Shown here: piece after piece, positions 62,374-64,000 of the stretch
Layout of the letters: the number at the start of each line of letters is the position of its first letter
How positions within the stretch are numbered: the stretch's first letter is position 1
From: Desulfobacter latus
Lineage (GTDB): Bacteria > Desulfobacterota > Desulfobacteria > Desulfobacterales > Desulfobacteraceae
DNA: 64,000 bases
Reading direction: 5' to 3'
NCBI RefSeq assembly: GCF_013389365.1
Contig: NZ_JACADJ010000011.1
Location: 25,143 to 89,142 of the forward strand
Notes under the pieces: model-generated
The model's database searches: none
Seen by the model: only the letters and a program-made list of their open reading frames with translations
What the model was told of the DNA's origin: nothing
Made by a program: the position numbers and the translations under genes

Positions 62374-63332
62374 GATTCAGGATTTTCCATATATTTAAAA
62401 AATCAGTTGAAAACAGTTCACCGGTTTGTCTTTCCAATGTACCGGCCACTCCGGTTTCACGCCTTGCACCAACGCCCAGCGGTTTTTTGCATCTCGGCAA
62501 TGCGGTAAATTTTCTGGTGACCTGGGCCATTGTCAGGAGCCGTAACGGACGCCTTCATCTGCGCATTGATGATATGGACGGTATCCGTTTCAGGCCGGAT
62601 GTGCTGGACGATATTTTTACCAGCCTTGATTGGCTGGGACTGGACTGGGATACAGGACCGGCCGGGCCGGATGATTTTTATCAAAATTATTCTTTGCATA
62701 AAAAAAAGGCGTATTACCGTGAAAGATTACAAGCTGTTAGCAAAACAGGGCAACATACGTTTGTGTGCCGGTGCAGTCGGGCATCCATAAAAAAATTATC
62801 TCCCAATGGACTGTATCCAGGTACATGCCGGAATGCCGGCCTTGTATTTGAACCCGGTCTTCATACGGTTCGGTTAAGGGTCAAAAAGAATACCTGGATT
62901 CAGGTAAATAATCAGCCCGTTGATTTGGCCAATACCTTTGGTGATTTTATCCTCTGGCGCAAAGATGACCAACCCGGTTATCATCTGGCAAGCCTTCTGG
63001 AAGATGAAGAACGCGGCATCAATTTTATAGTCCGGGGTCAAGATCTGCTCTTGTCCACTGCGGCTCAAATTTATCTTGCCCAATGTTTTGGTTTTTCTTC
63101 ATTCCCGGCATGCCGGTTTATTCATCACGGGCTTGTTCGGGGGGATAATGGTGAAAAGTTGTCAAAATCAAGGGGGGCCCATGCCCTCAAAGACCTGAGG
63201 CAGTCCGGCGGCTCTTTTGCCGGCGCCGTAAAAACAGCAGCCCGGATTTTGGGGCTTAAACACAATTGGATCCTTACCGCACAGGATTTAAAACAAGCAA
63301 TCAGAGACAAGGAGTTAAAAAATGACGAATAA
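62349..63332 (+). CDS. gluQ: Glutamyl-Q tRNA(Asp) synthetase-like (GluQ-RS)
   Basis: Catalytic core of a class I synthetase without anticodon domain. The HIGH-like motif is PSGFLHLGN, KMSKS is EKLSKS, and a zinc site (CRCSR with YPGTCR) matches GluQ. It attaches glutamate to queuosine of tRNA-Asp. The frame opens at TTG 62349 inside the USP gene; no ATG or GTG lies between it and the expected start before RLAPTPSG, so the real start is unclear. Confidence 0.82.
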   Translation: MPGGYHEVGFRIFHIFKKSVENSSPVCLSNVPATPVSRLAPTPSGFLHLGNAVNFLVTWAIVRSRNGRLHLRIDDMDGIRFRPDVLDDIFTSLDWLGLDWDTGPAGPDDFYQNYSLHKKKAYYRERLQAVSKTGQHTFVCRCSRASIKKLSPNGLYPGTCRNAGLVFEPGLHTVRLRVKKNTWIQVNNQPVDLANTFGDFILWRKDDQPGYHLASLLEDEERGINFIVRGQDLLLSTAAQIYLAQCFGFSSFPACRFIHHGLVRGDNGEKLSKSRGAHALKDLRQSGGSFAGAVKTAARILGLKHNWILTAQDLKQAIRDKELKNDE

Positions 63333-63843
63333 ACGTTTAAAAAAAAATGTACTCCTGAATAAGATAATGTCGGAAGCTCATTTACTGACCGAGGATCTGC
63401 AAAAGGATGTTCTGGCGTATATTTACAGCATCAAGGCGCATAAATCCTGTCCCGATATTCCGGCGTCTATACAAAATACCACGGAGCCCGGTTCCTATCC
63501 CGATATTCTGGCATCTATACAAAATACCACGGAACCCAGATCCTATCCCCGGATGAAAATATCCATTGAAATAGATGCTCTGATCGGTGATAAAATTATA
63601 CAGTCTAATACCAAGGACATGAGTGCTACCGGTGTGCTTCTTAAATCCGGAATAAATCCCGAGATCGGAACATTGGTAAAGACTGTCTTTTCCCTGCCCG
63701 GCCAGGACCGGCCTTTTAAGCTTAACGGCACTGTGGTCAGAATAACTTCGGACGGGATCGGGATCTGTTTTTCCGAGATGCCACCCTATGCCCGGGATCT
63801 CCTTGATAATCTGCTCAAAAAGGTGCCGGAGTTAAGGCCTTGA
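63322..63843 (+). CDS. PilZ-domain protein with tandem N-terminal repeat
   Basis: 173 residues. The C-terminal PilZ domain (about 70-170) binds c-di-GMP in other proteins; an Arg (YPRMKISIEID) and the DMSATGVLL motif, corresponding to D/NxSxxG, are present. The N-terminal part contains a 16-residue unit (YPDILASIQNTTEPRS) present twice because of a 48-bp tandem duplication at 63445-63540. Overlaps gluQ by 11 nt. Confidence 0.85.
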   Translation: MTNKRLKKNVLLNKIMSEAHLLTEDLQKDVLAYIYSIKAHKSCPDIPASIQNTTEPGSYPDILASIQNTTEPRSYPRMKISIEIDALIGDKIIQSNTKDMSATGVLLKSGINPEIGTLVKTVFSLPGQDRPFKLNGTVVRITSDGIGICFSEMPPYARDLLDNLLKKVPELRP

Positions 63844-63873
63844 AGAATTAAGGCCCATAATCAAGCGAATATA

Positions 63874-64000
63874 GTCAACTACCCACCGACACCTTTGGTG
63901 ATCGGTGGGCTTGTGACTTCGGTTGCAAGTCCTGTTGATTAGCCTTGAGAGCCTTCGGGCTTTCGTTCTAAAGGAATATATAGGCACCCTGGTAATATTA
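63874..64000 (+). ncRNA. Second IscB-family omega-RNA (5' part; continues past right edge)
   Basis: Starts GTCAACTACCC as does the iscB omega-RNA, with a CCCACCGA/TCGGTGGG hairpin, a second hairpin closed by a TTCG loop (63908-63932), the closing GTTGATT strand and, about 95 nt on, AGGCACCCTGG equivalent to AGGTACCCTGG in the first copy. It begins 31 nt after the PilZ stop. The associated nuclease gene would lie to the right of the window. The ~16 nt before 63874 is the candidate guide. Confidence 0.7.

Overview
The window looks like a chromosomal stretch of a Gram-negative, anaerobic sulfate-reducer-like bacterium of the Desulfobacterota, most plausibly Desulfobacteraceae. The clues are a biotin-dependent methylmalonyl-CoA carboxyltransferase locus, a LutA-type lactate-oxidation protein, a DUF5320 Gly-rich protein, a SelB selenocysteine elongation factor together with a HesB-like selenoprotein, and a complete lipid A/Kdo/heptose pathway. 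No rRNA, tRNA or CRISPR array was seen. Genus assignment is inference only.

Layout. 0-1.15 kb: 5' part of a DUF499-type AAA ATPase running off the left edge. 1.4-5 kb: a cytosolic protein made almost wholly of ~34-residue helical repeats, a DUF5320 gene with a strong promoter bracketed by two palindromes, and a DUF6125-like gene. 5-9 kb: transcarboxylase 12S subunit, a tiny accessory protein and a fused 5S/biotin carrier subunit. 9.2-10.5 kb: a zinc-ribbon protein and an HsdR-N-like protein. 10.5-14.8 kb (minus): rplU-rpmA-obgE-nadD-rsfS-gpmI. 15-20 kb: PhnA/YjdM, an RNA-like inverted-repeat element, a TPR lipoprotein and a HEAT/receiver protein. 20-26 kb: galE, a U32-peptidase-like Fe-S protein, an IscB element with its omega-RNA, and a split glycoside-hydrolase-like pair. 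26-28 kb: HesB-like selenoprotein, a decayed lactate-utilisation (lut) locus and a MarR regulator. 28-30 kb: FliL-like lipoprotein and thiamine pyrophosphokinase.

30-49 kb is an envelope biogenesis block: lptF-lptG-waaA-lpxK-lpxL-waaF-waaC-waaE-like on plus, then glycosyltransferases, FkbM methyltransferase, O-antigen ligase and kdsB with kdnB/kdnA, which predict that the inner core carries 8-amino-Kdo. 49-53.6 kb: radical SAM protein, HemW and SelB. 54-55 kb: a low-GC orphan DUF4143 ATPase. 55-62 kb: TamB and a large Omp85 protein with about seven POTRA domains. 62-64 kb: universal stress protein, GluQ-like synthetase, PilZ protein and, at the very right edge, what looks like a second IscB-family omega-RNA whose protein lies outside the window.

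Most interesting items: two IscB-type RNA-guided nuclease loci (one complete with intact RuvC and HNH motifs, one seen only as its omega-RNA); a 33-bp sequence shared between the IscB element's 3' end and a site 31.7 kb away, in both places reaching exactly to the start codon of an unrelated gene; an in-frame UGA (Sec) gene that ordinary ORF calling truncates, with selB in the same window; and an operator-bracketed promoter of unknown regulator.
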